NCBI GenBank assembly: GCA_002085445.1
Contig: NBMI01000051.1
Coordinates: forward strand, 1-64,000
Length of the DNA stretch: 64,000 nt
DNA from: Candidatus Parabeggiatoa sp. nov. 2
GTDB lineage: Bacteria; Pseudomonadota; Gammaproteobacteria; Beggiatoales; Beggiatoaceae
Reading direction: 5' to 3'
Shown here: in pieces, positions 8,944-18,700 of the stretch
Layout: the number at the start of each line of letters is the position of its first letter
Position numbering within the stretch: the first letter of the stretch is position 1
Translations under genes and position numbers: made by a program
Notes under the pieces: model-generated
What the model was told of the DNA's origin: nothing
The model's input: the letters and a program-made list of their open reading frames with translations, nothing else
Databases searched by the model: none

Positions 8944-9670
8944 CTAGAACTTACCAATTGGAGCACCGAAAAGCCTCTAGGCGAAAGAGCCTTGGGGCTG
9001 TTGTTTGATGATTTTACTGTTATGCGGAACGTACAGACGCGGGTGAAAATGAAAGGCATAAAACGGTAACGAAAATCTTTACCAAGGGCACTCAAAAATG
9101 CCTTGGAAAAATCCGTTTATTCCTAAAAGAAGTTGTATACGGAACGTACTTCAAAACAGTGAAAATGAAAATGGGCCAATAATTGATTAAATTGTTTGTA
9201 AAATTAGTAGCTTATAATTAATAGTTTCATTTTTCATTTTTCAGTTTTCAGTTTTCATTAGCACTAACCTCCTGTCCTTGTTCATCCTTTTCAAAAGAAC
9301 GCACGAGCGTGCAGATACTATCCCGTCGAGGGATGGTATCTATTCAGTGTGCGTTTTCCACAGATACCCTCCCTTTTAAAACACCCTCTAAGTATACTGA
9401 GCATTGCCATAAACTGAGCTTTTCTGTCATATTTTTGACGGAGAAATCGAAAGCCCATCAACTATAAGATTTTTTCTTTAGTCGAAATGACTTTCAGCGC
9501 AAATTGTGACGGTATGAAGTATATATACTGGTGGGAGCGGCACTTTAACTTACCAATTCAAGAAAGAAAACCGTGCCTTTTAAAGAAACCTTAGCTTTAA
9601 AGCGCAAGACAACTCAAATTGAAAGGGATAAGTGGGACACCGCAGATTTTTTCCCCAAGTTGCACTTGGG

Positions 9671-9766
9671 CAGTGCCCTTTAGGGCACTTCAGCTATTAG
9701 ACGACGGCTTTACCAAAGGCGGGGGGATTATTTGTTTCTAATTCCGCAAACTGTGTGGCATTGAGG
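9671..9766. repeat. 96-bp inverted repeat arm, partner inside higB
   Basis: The reverse complement occurs at 10999-11094 with almost complete identity. The outer end carries the near-palindrome AGTGCCCTTTAGGGCACT. The partner copy lies inside the higB coding sequence, so this 96-bp sequence behaves like a small transposable or copied unit. Confidence 0.85.
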
Positions 9767-10074
9767 TTTCACCTATTCAAATTCAACCCCTGTCGGGGTT
9801 GGATTTCATAGACAAAATTTCTTAAAACATAAAAGTCCAATTCTAAACCGTTTGCAGTATAAGCAAAAGCCAAAAAAAACACATAAACTGTATTGGTTCA
9901 TTCCAGTTGATGGCCCACAAATAAGGCTTATTCACGTATTAATGCTATGCTTATTTTTAACTGCTGAGTTGATAATAGGTTCACATCATGCGGACGGACG
10001 CGAAAATAATTCAAATGTTCAGAAAAATGGGATTGTCTGACAAAAACAAATCAACGCGTTTTCCTAGGCTATAT

Positions 10075-10172
10075 TACCTGGTAGATACACAGGCTATATT
10101 AATGTCGCCCCTTTGGGGCTTTTTTTGAGCAAGAAAGGGGCGTGTTATTAAAGCCTGTGTATCTACCAGGTA
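10075..10172. repeat. 21-bp perfect terminal inverted repeats around a hairpin
   Basis: TACCTGGTAGATACACAGGC at 10075-10095 is repeated inverted at 10152-10172. Between them CGCCCCTTTGGGGC with a T-run and a second opposed AAAGGGGCG arm can form an inner stem. The whole 98 bp could fold into one long hairpin; it may be a miniature palindromic element or a strong terminator. Confidence 0.85.
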
Positions 10173-10199
10173 AAAATCAATAGGTTATATATTAACTTA

Positions 10200-10316
10200 A
10201 TGGCATTGGATCGTGCGTGGGGATGCTTGGGTATGGGTAAAAGCTTGGATGAAATTGATCAAGAAATCAATGAAATGCGTAAAGAATGGGAGAGGGAGGT
10301 AACAACTGTTACTTGA
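10200..10316 (+). CDS. Possible short antitoxin-like fragment
   Basis: A 38-codon frame (start MALDRAWGCLGMGKSLDEID, ending REVTTVT) is charged and amphipathic. It resembles the C-terminal ends of small antitoxins and lies in a toxin-antitoxin neighbourhood. There is no convincing ribosome site. It could be a remnant; low certainty. Confidence 0.2.
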   Translation: MALDRAWGCLGMGKSLDEIDQEINEMRKEWEREVTTVT

Positions 10317-10370
10317 TTTCTATCTAAATCGATGCAAAAATAACGACATGAGTAGAATAGATAGCATAAG

Positions 10371-10680
10371 TCAATTAGTCGAGTTGCAATTAATTAAACC
10401 ATTCCTGTTCCAAAAATTACCTACCGTCCATCCAGAATCGTGTCTTGTTGTTTCTGGAATGACGTAAGGAATTTCCGAAACCACTGAAACTTCAACTCGT
10501 CAGTCGTTGGCGGTAGGTGGGCGAGTTCGACAGGAGAAAAAACCGCTAAAAAACAGTTTTTTTTCATTGATATTAAGGAGGCGATGAGTAGCGTAAATTA
10601 ACAAAAAGTCCAATGATTTTGCAAATTTGATCTATTTTCCATTATCGTTAGAGGTGATAAAGATGAAAACCCAATTGAGC
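10371..10680. repeat. ~310-bp direct repeat, first copy (higA 3' end plus truncated secreted-protein start)
   Basis: Near-identical to 11436-11748. The first ~50 bp encode the last residues of HigA (VELQLIKPF), so the upstream copy is a higA remnant. Its end contains AGAGGTG plus ATG 10663 and the start MKTQLSK, which stops after 10 codons. The pair indicates a former tandem duplication of a higBA-plus-next-gene block. Confidence 0.85.
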
Positions 10681-10839
10681 AAGAGCGTAGCATGAAGAGA
10701 ACTCAAAACCTCCATACTAAAATCAGATAAATTGTCAATATTTGAGTGGGTGTTGATATGTCAATTAAAACCCCAAAGCGACGTTTTTTTTTATCGCCTT
10801 CCCCTTTCATCTGTTATAACAAGTCCATGCTGTCTATAA

Positions 10840-11172
10840 ATGATTATCTCATTCAAAAACAAAGCAACAGAAGACATATTTAATGGGGAAAACACTAAAG
10901 ACGCGAGAAAAACCTGTCCCCAGTCTCTTTGGCGTGTTGCCTCAAGAAAACTAGATCAACTTGATTCCATCCAAATATTGGAGGAACTGCAAGTGCCACC
11001 TCAATGCCACACAGTTTGCGGAATTAGAAACAAATAATCCCCCCGCCTTTGGTAAAGCCGTCGTCTAATAGCTGAAGTGCCCTAAAGGGCACTGAAGACT
11101 CAATGGGCAATATAGAATTTGCTTTATATGGACAGATGCTGGTCCAAATGAAGTGGATAAAGGTGACATAAG
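10840..11172 (+). pseudogene. higB: HigB-type toxin gene split by a 96-bp inserted repeat
   Basis: The N-terminal part from ATG 10840 reads MIISFKNKATEDIFNGENTK...WRVASRKLDQLDS...LEELQVPP, the start of a HigB/RelE-superfamily mRNA interferase. At 10999 the sequence enters the 96-bp inverted repeat and the frame closes. At about 11100 the HigB C-terminus resumes: LNGQYRICFIWTDAGPNEVD. About 17 residues of the normal middle are missing. higA starts immediately downstream, the normal higBA order. The toxin is therefore interrupted by a defined repeat while its antitoxin is intact. Confidence 0.85.
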
Positions 11173-11478
11173 ATGCGTATTCCTACACATAGAGAGCCAA
11201 CCCATCCCGGAGAAATGTTATTGGAGGAGTTTTTAATCCCAATGGAAATGAGCCAAGACGACTTAGCAATTGCCATTCGTGTGCCGTACCCAATAATTAA
11301 CGACATTATTAATAAAAAAAGAGAGATAACGCCAAGTATAGCGTTAAGGCTCGCAAAATTTTTCGGTGTGTCAGAAGACTTCTGGATAAACTTGCAATTG
11401 AGATGGGACTTATACAATGCCAAAAAATCTGAAGAAGTCGAGTTGCAATTAATTAAACCATTCCGGTTCCAAAAATGA
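11173..11478 (+). CDS. higA: HigA-type antitoxin (XRE helix-turn-helix)
   Basis: 101 residues with the HigA start block (THPGEMLLEEFLIPMEMSQ), then a helix-turn-helix (DDLAIAI, PYPIINDIINKKREIT), then SIALRLAKFFGVSEDFWINLQ near residues 55-80. It represses its operon and neutralises HigB. It follows the broken higB at the normal close spacing. The last ~45 bp lie inside the 310-bp direct repeat, so the C-terminus (LQLIKPFRFQK) is shared with the upstream remnant. Confidence 0.9.
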   Translation: MRIPTHREPTHPGEMLLEEFLIPMEMSQDDLAIAIRVPYPIINDIINKKREITPSIALRLAKFFGVSEDFWINLQLRWDLYNAKKSEEVELQLIKPFRFQK

Positions 11479-11748
11479 CCTACCGTCCATCCAGAATCGT
11501 GTCTTGTTGTTTCTGGAATGACGTAAGGAATTTCCGAAACCACAGAAACTTCAATTCAACTCGTCAGTCGTTGGCGGTAGGTGGGCGAGTTCGACAGGAG
11601 AAAAAACAGCTAAAAAACATTTTTTCATTGATATTAAGGAGGTGATGAGTAGCGTAAATTAACAAAAAGTCCAATGATTTTGCAAATTTTATCTATTTTC
11701 CATTATCGTTAGAGGTGATAAAGATGAAAACCCAATTGAGCAAGATTG
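11436..11748. repeat. ~310-bp direct repeat, second copy
   Basis: Partner of 10371-10680. After the higA end it contains AGAGGTG and ATG 11724, opening a 20-codon signal-peptide-like frame (MKTQLSKIVLVISLSVSLLP, then TAG): the truncated 5' end of a secreted-protein gene. About 11830-11936 repeats 9945-10045 and runs into the 3' end of the O-antigen ligase gene. No other gene lies in 11479-11906. Confidence 0.85.
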
Positions 11749-11906
11749 TGTTGGTGATTAGCTTGTCAGTGAGTTTACTACCCTAGCACCTCACTGAACA
11801 ACTGTTAAACGAAGAGATTGTGGAATTTTATGCTATGCTTGCTTTTAACTAGTTGAGTTGATAAGAGGTTCACACCATGCGGAAGACGAGGAAATAAATA
11901 AAATGT

Positions 11907-13474
11907 TCATAAAAATGGGATTGTCTGACAAAAAGCATTCGTGACACCGAAAGCAATACCTCTATTCAAAGCCCGACGGCGACGATACAGGGCAATCAGT
12001 ACCATAGCTAATGTCAACAACAGGGCAATACCCAACAGCAACGCGCCAATAATACCCGTCTCGACTGCAAATTCCAGATAATCATTATGCGCGTGATTCC
12101 AAAAACCCTTCACATCCGCGCCTTGATAACGGGGGAACGTCGTGTAATAGCTACCCAGCCCAGAACCTGTCAAAAAATAATCCTGCCAGTACGGAATCGT
12201 ATATATATCGACTTCATCGCGCTTTTCCGTGGAGAAACTGGTTTGTTCCAGACGTTGTGCCACCTTCTCGACACCAAACCAAGCACCAACAATAAATATA
12301 TCAATCACAATCAGGCTGACTAACAAGATGACGGTGGCGCGGTTGGCTCGTCTGGATAACATTAAAGTCAGTATCCCGGCAATCAACATACTGGCAAAAA
12401 AGGCGGTATTTCCCATGCGTGAGTGCGTCATAACCAACGCAATCACCATGATCACCAGAAAAAGCCTTAACAGCATTTTGGGACTCAAGATCCAATCCAA
12501 TAGCCCAACAACTCGTTTGCGCCAACTGCTGGGTGCTTTTCCGTCTCCCAATTGGGCAATCAACAAACCAATCCCCACCGATAGACACATCACCAAATAA
12601 GCGGCCAAATGATTCCGATTGATAAAAGTGCCGGTGGCGACATCTCGGTAATACACTTTTTCATGGAAAAACCCATATTCCAATCCCGATAAAGTCATGA
12701 GACTGCCATAGAGTGCTTGAAACAGGCCACTGAATACCAGTGCATAAGCAACCCAGCGCAGACGAGAACGAGTATTGACAAGCAATAAAGTCAACGTAAA
12801 CAACAACACATAACTTTGAAAAAGGCATAAGCTTCAGCGGCTTGGGGAGAGAGCAATTGAATCCAAGCATAAGGCAGGGGCGTACATTGGAACGTGATAT
12901 AAAGAAGCCAGATAACCCATATAACCAATATAGGAATCGCTTTATAGAAAACTGGGGTTAGCTTATGTAGCCCTCGCACATATTGCCATAACCACAGCAA
13001 TGCCATGCCAAATATCCACACTTCCATCACCGCCCACGCCCAGTCATGATTACTCCCATAAGGCAGAGGCAACCATACGATTAAAATCAATAGCCCAATA
13101 AAAGGAATAGAGGGCGCTTTTTTGAAAACGGTGAAAATCGGTTGACGGAGGACGGATACCCGACGCTTAAACCGCCTTGCCTGACTAGGACTTTTTTTTA
13201 TGGTTTCGGCAACGGGAGGCGTTGTTATGGTTTCGGCAACGGTAGGCGTTGTTTCTTTTAAAGGCTGTGTTGGGGGAACTTTCAAATCAGTAGCCGAACT
13301 TCTGACTTCGTCCCGTTGGTGTTTCTTGAGGTGCGAGATTTCATTTTCCAACTGCTTGATGTGTTCTTGCAGTTGCAAAATGATTTGCAACATCTGCCAA
13401 ACCGACGGCGTTTGCTCCTCGGCTGGAATCTCTGGTAAATTGAAAGTGGGTGTTTTCATACGCACAATTTGCAA
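11907..13474 (-). pseudogene. O-antigen ligase/polymerase-type membrane protein, frameshifted and 3'-truncated
   Basis: The N-terminal frame (13474 to 12791) has a coiled-coil start (ILQLQEHIKQLENEISHLKK), a Pro/Thr linker and four membrane segments ending AAEAYAFFK. The C-terminal frame (12809 to 11907) continues the same protein (SYVLLFTLTLLLVNTRSRLRW) with the Wzy_C/O-antigen ligase hallmarks: GTFINRNHLAAYL, MTHSRMGN, SGLGSYYTTFPRY and NHAHNDYLEFAVETGIIG. Restoring one C near 12824 (GCTTATGCC-CTTTTTCAA) joins the frames. The 3' end is replaced by the dispersed repeat at 11830-11936, so the last ~10 residues (NAFCQTIPFL) are foreign. Role: cell-surface polysaccharide assembly. The frameshift may be real or a sequencing error. 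Confidence 0.8.
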
Positions 13475-14221
13475 AGTTTAATTTGTTCGGTGAGTGCTTA
13501 GGCACTTTCTCAAGCCGCATAATATGTAAGACGCGGCAATCTTAGTACAACGAATTACGCGGATAAACGAATTTTTTCTTTATGAAATCTTGGACTCCTG
13601 TATAAGTCATGACGCGGCAACTCTCGAAAACGTAACAGTGCCTTCGTTGGTTTCTTGCTATAGACTGGCTTAGGCACTTTCTCAAGCCGCATAATATGTA
13701 AGACGCGGCAATCTTAGTACAACGAAACGCAGTGGCGAAGCGCCAATTACGCGGATAAACGAATTTTTTCCAAGATTTCTCGATGACTCCTGTATAAGTC
13801 ATGACGCGGTAACTCTCGAAAACGTAACAGTGCCTTCGTCGGTTTCTTGCTATAGACTGGCTTAGGCACTTTTTAAAGCCGCATAACATAAGCGAATTAA
13901 GGGTTAAATTGAATCTTATAAATTCAACTGAAGTGGAAAAATCAACGCGCTTTGACGCGCTTTGACGCAAGAGATATTTTCTGGTTATTTAGACTACCTG
14001 ATTTAGGGGCCATAAAATGTTTCAAATTAAGTTATGGCCCCCAATTGCGCCTCATTAGCCATACTTTTTGTAGGTGTTTTCTGACAACGAGTCCTTATAG
14101 CATCTCGATTGAATGGGCTATAAAATAAACGCGCTTTGACGCGCTTTGACGCAAGAGATAGCGCGGCGCTTGCATGCGTCATTTGCGTATGCAAGCGTTA
14201 TATTTTCTTTACCAAGGACAC
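13475..14221. repeat. Two ~180-bp tandem units plus short repeats
   Basis: Units at about 13497-13670 and 13671-13862 share CTTAGGCACTTTCTCAAGCC, TAAGACGCGGCAATCTTAG and ACTCTCGAAAACGTAACAG. The second unit has an extra ACGCAGTGGCGAAGCGCC next to its GCGGATAAACGAATT word. A 142-codon minus-strand frame across them just mirrors the repeat and is not credited. ACGCGCTTTGACGCGC words at about 13950 and 14130 and a long GCATGCGTCATTTGCGTATGC hairpin near 14170 follow. Confidence 0.85.
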
Positions 14222-15928
14222 TCAAAAATACCTAGGAAAAATCCGTTTATTCCTAAAAGAAGTTGTAGTCTCACTATAAGGTTGACGATAATAGGAACCT
14301 CGCCGTTCACCTTCGCGCACTAACCTCCCGTCCTTGCTCATCCTTTTCAAAAGATAAGAGGCTCGATGGTAATTTGATTTAAGCAACTGCCGGCACTGAC
14401 TATTGGTAATGCTGCCATATTCGCGCACATAAGCCAGAATGGTTTCCTCCTCAATGAATATCTCCCCTTTTGGGATGGGATTTGGGGGTATTTTCAGCAA
14501 AAGGTTTTCAGCTTGAACACCGGTTTGATGGTTTTGAACAGTCAGGCCGGTTTGAGAAGGCAACGAAACCGTCTCAATAAGTTGGCGCGTTGTTGTAACT
14601 GGAGTAGAAGCGGCCCGTGCCGACTCAATGAAATGGAAATGCTGCGGTTGAATTGGGGCACCGCCACTGCTGATCATGGCATGTTCAATGAGGTTTTTTA
14701 ATTCCCTGATATTGCCGGGAAAATGGTAATTCTCCAAGGTTGCCAAGGCTTGTGATGTCAATTTCGCCTTAGGGCGGCCCATCTCCGCCGCCAACCGAGA
14801 TAAAAGATGATCGACCAACAACGGAATATCTTCTTTGCGCTCACGCAGGGAAGGTACCTGAACAATGTAACTTGCCAACCGGAAGTAGAGATCATCACGA
14901 AATTCACCTGCGGCAATCTTCGACTGTAGCTCAGCATTAGTCGCGGCAATAATACGGACATCCACTTTTTTTTCATGACTGCCGCCCACCGGCATCAAGG
15001 TACCATCTTCTAGGGTGCGTAGGAGTTTGGCTTGCAATCGCTTTGGCATGTCAGCTATTTCATCCAGAAATAGAGTCCCGCCGTTTGCCAATTCAAAGTG
15101 ACCCTTGCGATCAGTGACTGCCCCCGTGAAAGCACCACGTACATGACCAAAAAAGACTGATTCTGCTAATTCATCAGGAATCGCAGAACAGTTGACGGGA
15201 ATAAAAGGCTCTTTAGCACGAGGACTGCCAAAGTGAATGGCGCGTGCAATCAGTTCTTTGCCGGTACCGCTTTCACCGAGAATCAAGACACTGGTTTTTT
15301 CCACACTTTGTAAACGGCGAATATTATCGAGAATCGTGATAATGGTTTGACTATTACCGATAAAACCAGATATGCCCCAGCGTTCAGCTTCCTGCTCGGT
15401 AATCACCGAAAGCTTTGCATCTGCTAGTTGCAGCGCATTTTCAGCTTCTTCTCGCTGGGCAATCTCCTGTTTGAGTTGTTCGTTCAATTTAGTTAATTTT
15501 GCGTTCAACTTGGTTAACTTGGTGTTTAGTTTTATTAGATCGGTATTTTGTTTTTCTAACTGTGTTTGTTGATTGCGAAGGGTTATATGGGTATTGATTC
15601 GTGCCAAAACCTCTTTATGTTGAAAAGGTTTGGTGATGTAATCCACGCCGCCAGCTTCAAAACCTTTAATTTTATCAACCGTTTCCGAGAGTGCCGTCAT
15701 AAAAATAACCGGAATGTCTTTGGTATTTTTATCTTTCTTCAAACGGCGACAAGTTTCAAAACCATCAATGCCGGGCATGAGGATATCCAGAATAATAATA
15801 TCAGGTAAAAATTCCTTGGTTAATCCAAGTGCATCCTCACCATTCAACGCGACAGAAATAGAAAAGCCCCGTGAAATCCTATTTTTTGGAAAAATCGGAT
15901 TTCTTTGGTTTCGTACCTCCACCTCCAT
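14222..15928 (-). CDS. Sigma-54-dependent activator with truncated receiver and winged-helix tail
   Basis: 568 residues. A partial response-regulator receiver (residues ~20-120) keeps the phospho-acceptor Asp ([11 protein letters not shown]), the Thr (MTALSE) and the Lys (VDYITKPF), but lacks the first strand with its metal-binding acidic pair. Its place is taken by [15 protein letters not shown], encoded by a hairpin repeat also found at 5599. A coiled coil follows ([20 protein letters not shown]), then the AAA+ domain: [51 protein letters not shown]. The C-terminus ([20 protein letters not shown]...[19 protein letters not shown]) is a winged-helix type, not the usual Fis helix. The last residues ([11 protein letters not shown]) are encoded by another repeat. 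It probably pairs with the kinase just upstream. Confidence 0.9.
   Translation of the reverse strand: MEVEVRNQRNPIFPKNRISRGFSISVALNGEDALGLTKEFLPDIIILDILMPGIDGFETCRRLKKDKNTKDIPVIFMTALSETVDKIKGFEAGGVDYITKPFQHKEVLARINTHITLRNQQTQLEKQNTDLIKLNTKLTKLNAKLTKLNEQLKQEIAQREEAENALQLADAKLSVITEQEAERWGISGFIGNSQTIITILDNIRRLQSVEKTSVLILGESGTGKELIARAIHFGSPRAKEPFIPVNCSAIPDELAESVFFGHVRGAFTGAVTDRKGHFELANGGTLFLDEIADMPKRLQAKLLRTLEDGTLMPVGGSHEKKVDVRIIAATNAELQSKIAAGEFRDDLYFRLASYIVQVPSLRERKEDIPLLVDHLLSRLAAEMGRPKAKLTSQALATLENYHFPGNIRELKNLIEHAMISSGGAPIQPQHFHFIESARAASTPVTTTRQLIETVSLPSQTGLTVQNHQTGVQAENLLLKIPPNPIPKGEIFIEEETILAYVREYGSITNSQCRQLLKSNYHRASYLLKRMSKDGRLVREGERRGSYYRQPYSETTTSFRNKRIFPRYF
15877..15906. repeat. Hairpin repeat forming the 5' end of the activator gene
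   Basis: A copy of the AATCCGATTTTT/AAAAATCGGATT hairpin seen at 5599-5636. On the minus strand it encodes residues of the aberrant N-terminus (NPIFPKNR) of the sigma-54 activator, suggesting insertion with loss of the original receiver start. Confidence 0.65.
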
Positions 15929-16034
15929 AATTAGTCATTTTTCGCAATAGCGCAAAATAAAGCAGTAATCGGCTCTAAGTTATTGATTTTTCGTTCAGCA
16001 AAGTGGCTTTTCTGCCGAATTTTGCGGTATTGCA

Positions 16035-16090
16035 ATTTTTCATTCTTCATTCTTCATTCTTCATTCTTCATTCTTCATTCTTCATTCTTA
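16035..16090. repeat. CATTCTT heptad array over the kinase stop codon
   Basis: About seven direct copies of the 7-mer CATTCTT. On the minus strand they encode the last residues of the histidine kinase (RMKNEE) and contain its stop codon. One of several different heptads in the window. Confidence 0.9.
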
Positions 16091-18428
16091 ATTCGCATTC
16101 TACCTTTTCTTTTCTTATGACAATACGTTTCTGGACAATATCCAGATAGGCTTGTTCTATAAATTGAATAAGTTGTTTAAATTGATATTTTTCCAAAAAT
16201 TGCTCAACTTTTTGAATAAATGGAATAAATTTAGTATCAAATGCCTTAATTTTTTGGGCACATTCTTGGATATCAGTAATGTTATGCCTCTTCGCGCTCT
16301 TTAACAAACTCTCCAGCGCGTCAATGGGAGGAATAATGAACGGCTGCTGCTCTTCAGCGTTTTGTGCTACTTCTGTTCCTGCTGTTTTTTCATAAATCCA
16401 TTGAACACCTAAGTGAACTTGCAAACACTTGAAAAGTTTATCTGTTTCCAGCGGTTTTTTGAGAAACCCATCACAACCGGCTGCTAACGTTTCTTTTTGG
16501 CTCTGTTTGGAGACGTTTGCAGAAATGCCAATAATAACCACATTTGTCATAGTTGGCAGTTGTCGGATATGGCACAGAAACTCAAAACCGTCCATTACTG
16601 GCATAACCAAATCCAATAAAATCAGATCAGGCTGAAATGTGGCCGACTTTTGCAACGCATCACGTCCATTGAAGGCTTCTGCAATTTCAAAGTTCAAGGG
16701 CAAAAGTATCGCTTTTAAAACTTCCCTATTGATGTATTGATCATCCGTAATCAAAATTTTACGTTTTTCGCCCTGAAAACCTATAATCTTTGGCGTTTTT
16801 GTTTTTTCGGTTTTTTCTACTTTTTCTGGGGTTGGTGGTAAATCCAATTCATAAGTTTCTGGGGTTGGTGGTAAATCCAATTCAAATTCAAAAACGCTAC
16901 CCTGATTTGGTGTGCTTTCCACAGACAATTCACTCCCCATTAAGCGAACAATCCGCCTACTAACCGCTAAGCCTAGCCCGGCACCTTCGGTTTGAAAACG
17001 CCGATCACCCACTTTATGAAAAGGTAAGAATATTTCTTCTAATCTTTCTGGCGAAATACCGATGCCGGTATCTTTCACTTGGAAAGACATTTTTTGAGGC
17101 TGCTGCTCAATAGGCGCTTGGAAATCAGTCACTTGAGTTGGTTCCGTTTTCCGCATTTCAACTGTAAACGTTACACTGCCAGTATCCGTAAATTTAATAG
17201 CATTACCAAGTAAATTTAACAGAACTTGACGCAAGAGTTTTTCATTTGCCTCAACATAGCTCGGTAAATCTGGTGGAACTTGATATATAAAGGAAATACT
17301 TCTTGATTGCGCCCGATTCTGCATCATTTGCACCACGGTTTTCAGACAGTCGGGTAAATGAAAAATTTTTGGCTCTAATTCCAGTTTACCAGCATCAATT
17401 TTATACAGCGCCAAAATGTCATTAATCATCATCAAGAGATGTTCACCACAGCGATGAATCGTGTCAATCGGTTTTCCATATTTTTCCATTAAGCTTTGAT
17501 CGCGCTTAAAGATTTGCGTATACCCCAAAATCGCATTGAGCGGTGTGCGTAATTCATGGCTCATGTGGGCCAAAAATTCACTCTTAGCGCGATTGGCAAT
17601 TTCGGCATTTTCTTTGGCTTGTTGCAGCTTTTTTTCGGCCCGCTTACGTTCTGTTATATCGCGAAAATGCCAAACCCGGCCATAATTTTCACCACTTGGA
17701 AAGATCATGGGAGCAGAATGGCGTTCAATAATACGTCCGTCCTTTAATGGAATCTCATCCTGACTGATTTCATTGGATCGTTTATAAAGGTATTCTACTT
17801 TTTCTAAAAATTCATTTGGAAACTCCAATTGTGGCTGCACAAATTCGATGAGCTTGTTATCTTCTTGACTATCAACAATCGTCTGCGGAATCTGCCATAG
17901 TTTGATAAATTGTTGATTAGAATAAAGTACCTTGCGATGTTCATCGACAACCAAAATAGCTACTTCAACGGTTGCTTCCCGTTGGGCTTCAAGCATAGCA
18001 TTTTGACGAAAAAGCCGGGCATTTTGCTCCTCTAACCTTTTTTGCATCAGGCGTAGTTCCAGATGGATTTTAACTCGCGCCAAGACTTCCCCAGGCTGAA
18101 AAGGTATGGTAATGTAATCTACACCACCGACTTCAAAGGCTTTTACTTTGCTGGCGACTTCATCTAAGGCACTGAGAAAGATAATTGGAATTTCTTGTGT
18201 TTGTTTATGGGCTTTTAATTGTTTACAAACTTCATAGCCATCCATTTTAGGCATTTTAACATTTAGCAAAACCAAGTCAGGTGGTGCCTTGTGGGCTGCT
18301 TTCAATGTTTTAGCACCATTTTCAACACCGCGCACTTTGTATCCTTGCTTGGTTAGCATCCGAGATAATAAGAGTCGGTTAGTTGAGGTGTTATCTACAA
18401 CCAAAATACTCGCTTTCTGTGGTTTCAT
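16068..18428 (-). CDS. Hybrid sensor histidine kinase with degenerate N-terminal receiver
   Basis: 786 residues. Order: receiver (5-125), coiled coil, PAS (~150-265, ending [13 protein letters not shown]), HisKA ([20 protein letters not shown]), HATPase ([28 protein letters not shown]), a linker with the duplicated ELDLPPTPE, a second receiver ([20 protein letters not shown]) and a helical tail. There is no membrane segment, so it is cytoplasmic. The second receiver is complete. The first is not: VVDNTSTN replaces the acidic pair, the acceptor Asp is Asn ([12 protein letters not shown]) and the conserved Lys is Ile (VDYITIPF), so it should act as a pseudo-receiver. CAGGGA precedes the ATG. 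The activator follows 139 bp downstream on the same strand. Confidence 0.92.
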   Translation of the reverse strand: MKPQKASILVVDNTSTNRLLLSRMLTKQGYKVRGVENGAKTLKAAHKAPPDLVLLNVKMPKMDGYEVCKQLKAHKQTQEIPIIFLSALDEVASKVKAFEVGGVDYITIPFQPGEVLARVKIHLELRLMQKRLEEQNARLFRQNAMLEAQREATVEVAILVVDEHRKVLYSNQQFIKLWQIPQTIVDSQEDNKLIEFVQPQLEFPNEFLEKVEYLYKRSNEISQDEIPLKDGRIIERHSAPMIFPSGENYGRVWHFRDITERKRAEKKLQQAKENAEIANRAKSEFLAHMSHELRTPLNAILGYTQIFKRDQSLMEKYGKPIDTIHRCGEHLLMMINDILALYKIDAGKLELEPKIFHLPDCLKTVVQMMQNRAQSRSISFIYQVPPDLPSYVEANEKLLRQVLLNLLGNAIKFTDTGSVTFTVEMRKTEPTQVTDFQAPIEQQPQKMSFQVKDTGIGISPERLEEIFLPFHKVGDRRFQTEGAGLGLAVSRRIVRLMGSELSVESTPNQGSVFEFELDLPPTPETYELDLPPTPEKVEKTEKTKTPKIIGFQGEKRKILITDDQYINREVLKAILLPLNFEIAEAFNGRDALQKSATFQPDLILLDLVMPVMDGFEFLCHIRQLPTMTNVVIIGISANVSKQSQKETLAAGCDGFLKKPLETDKLFKCLQVHLGVQWIYEKTAGTEVAQNAEEQQPFIIPPIDALESLLKSAKRHNITDIQECAQKIKAFDTKFIPFIQKVEQFLEKYQFKQLIQFIEQAYLDIVQKRIVIRKEKVECELRMKNEE

Positions 18429-18510
18429 TTTATCCCTGCTGTTGTGTTTTATCGAACAGATTTGTCAGATTATTTATCTGAACATCTATCCTTCGGTTCG
18501 TTAATCGAGA

Positions 18511-18670
18511 CGGATTTAAAAGCAATAGCTACAAGGATTACATATAAGAAAGGATTAAAACGCAATAGCTACAAGGATTCGTTATAAGAACGGATTTAAA
18601 AGCAATAGCTACAAGGATTCGTTATAAGAACGGATTTAAAAGCAATAACTACAAGGATTGAATATAAGAA
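18511..18670. repeat. Four 40-bp tandem repeats
   Basis: Units start at 18511, 18551, 18591 and 18631 with core AAAGCAATAGCTACAAGGAT and end TATAAGAA. They lie directly upstream of the histidine kinase on its promoter side, so they could influence its expression. Related words occur downstream of polA. Confidence 0.9.
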
Positions 18671-18700
18671 AAAATAAAAGATATTTAAGAAACGACAGAT

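Larger units (their letters stand above)
8944..10199. other. Repeat-filled spacer with gene debris
   Basis: No intact gene. Visible parts: about 9080-9130 is a near copy of 14208-14270, and about 9264-9297 is a near copy of 14313-14345, so this is debris of the 3' end of the sigma-54 activator gene. A TCGAAATGACT-type unit lies at 9415-9515. A 96-bp inverted-repeat arm is at 9671-9766. A CAACCCCTGTCGGGGTTG hairpin lies at about 9785. About 9945-10045 is near-identical to 11830-11936. A 62-codon frame at 9852-10040 has one hydrophobic stretch but no clear ribosome site. Confidence 0.6.

Noticed and set aside
13542-13970. 142-codon minus-strand open frame with CLSQSIARN repeats
   Set aside because: It mirrors two tandem DNA repeat units, contains dispersed-repeat words and has no ribosome site.
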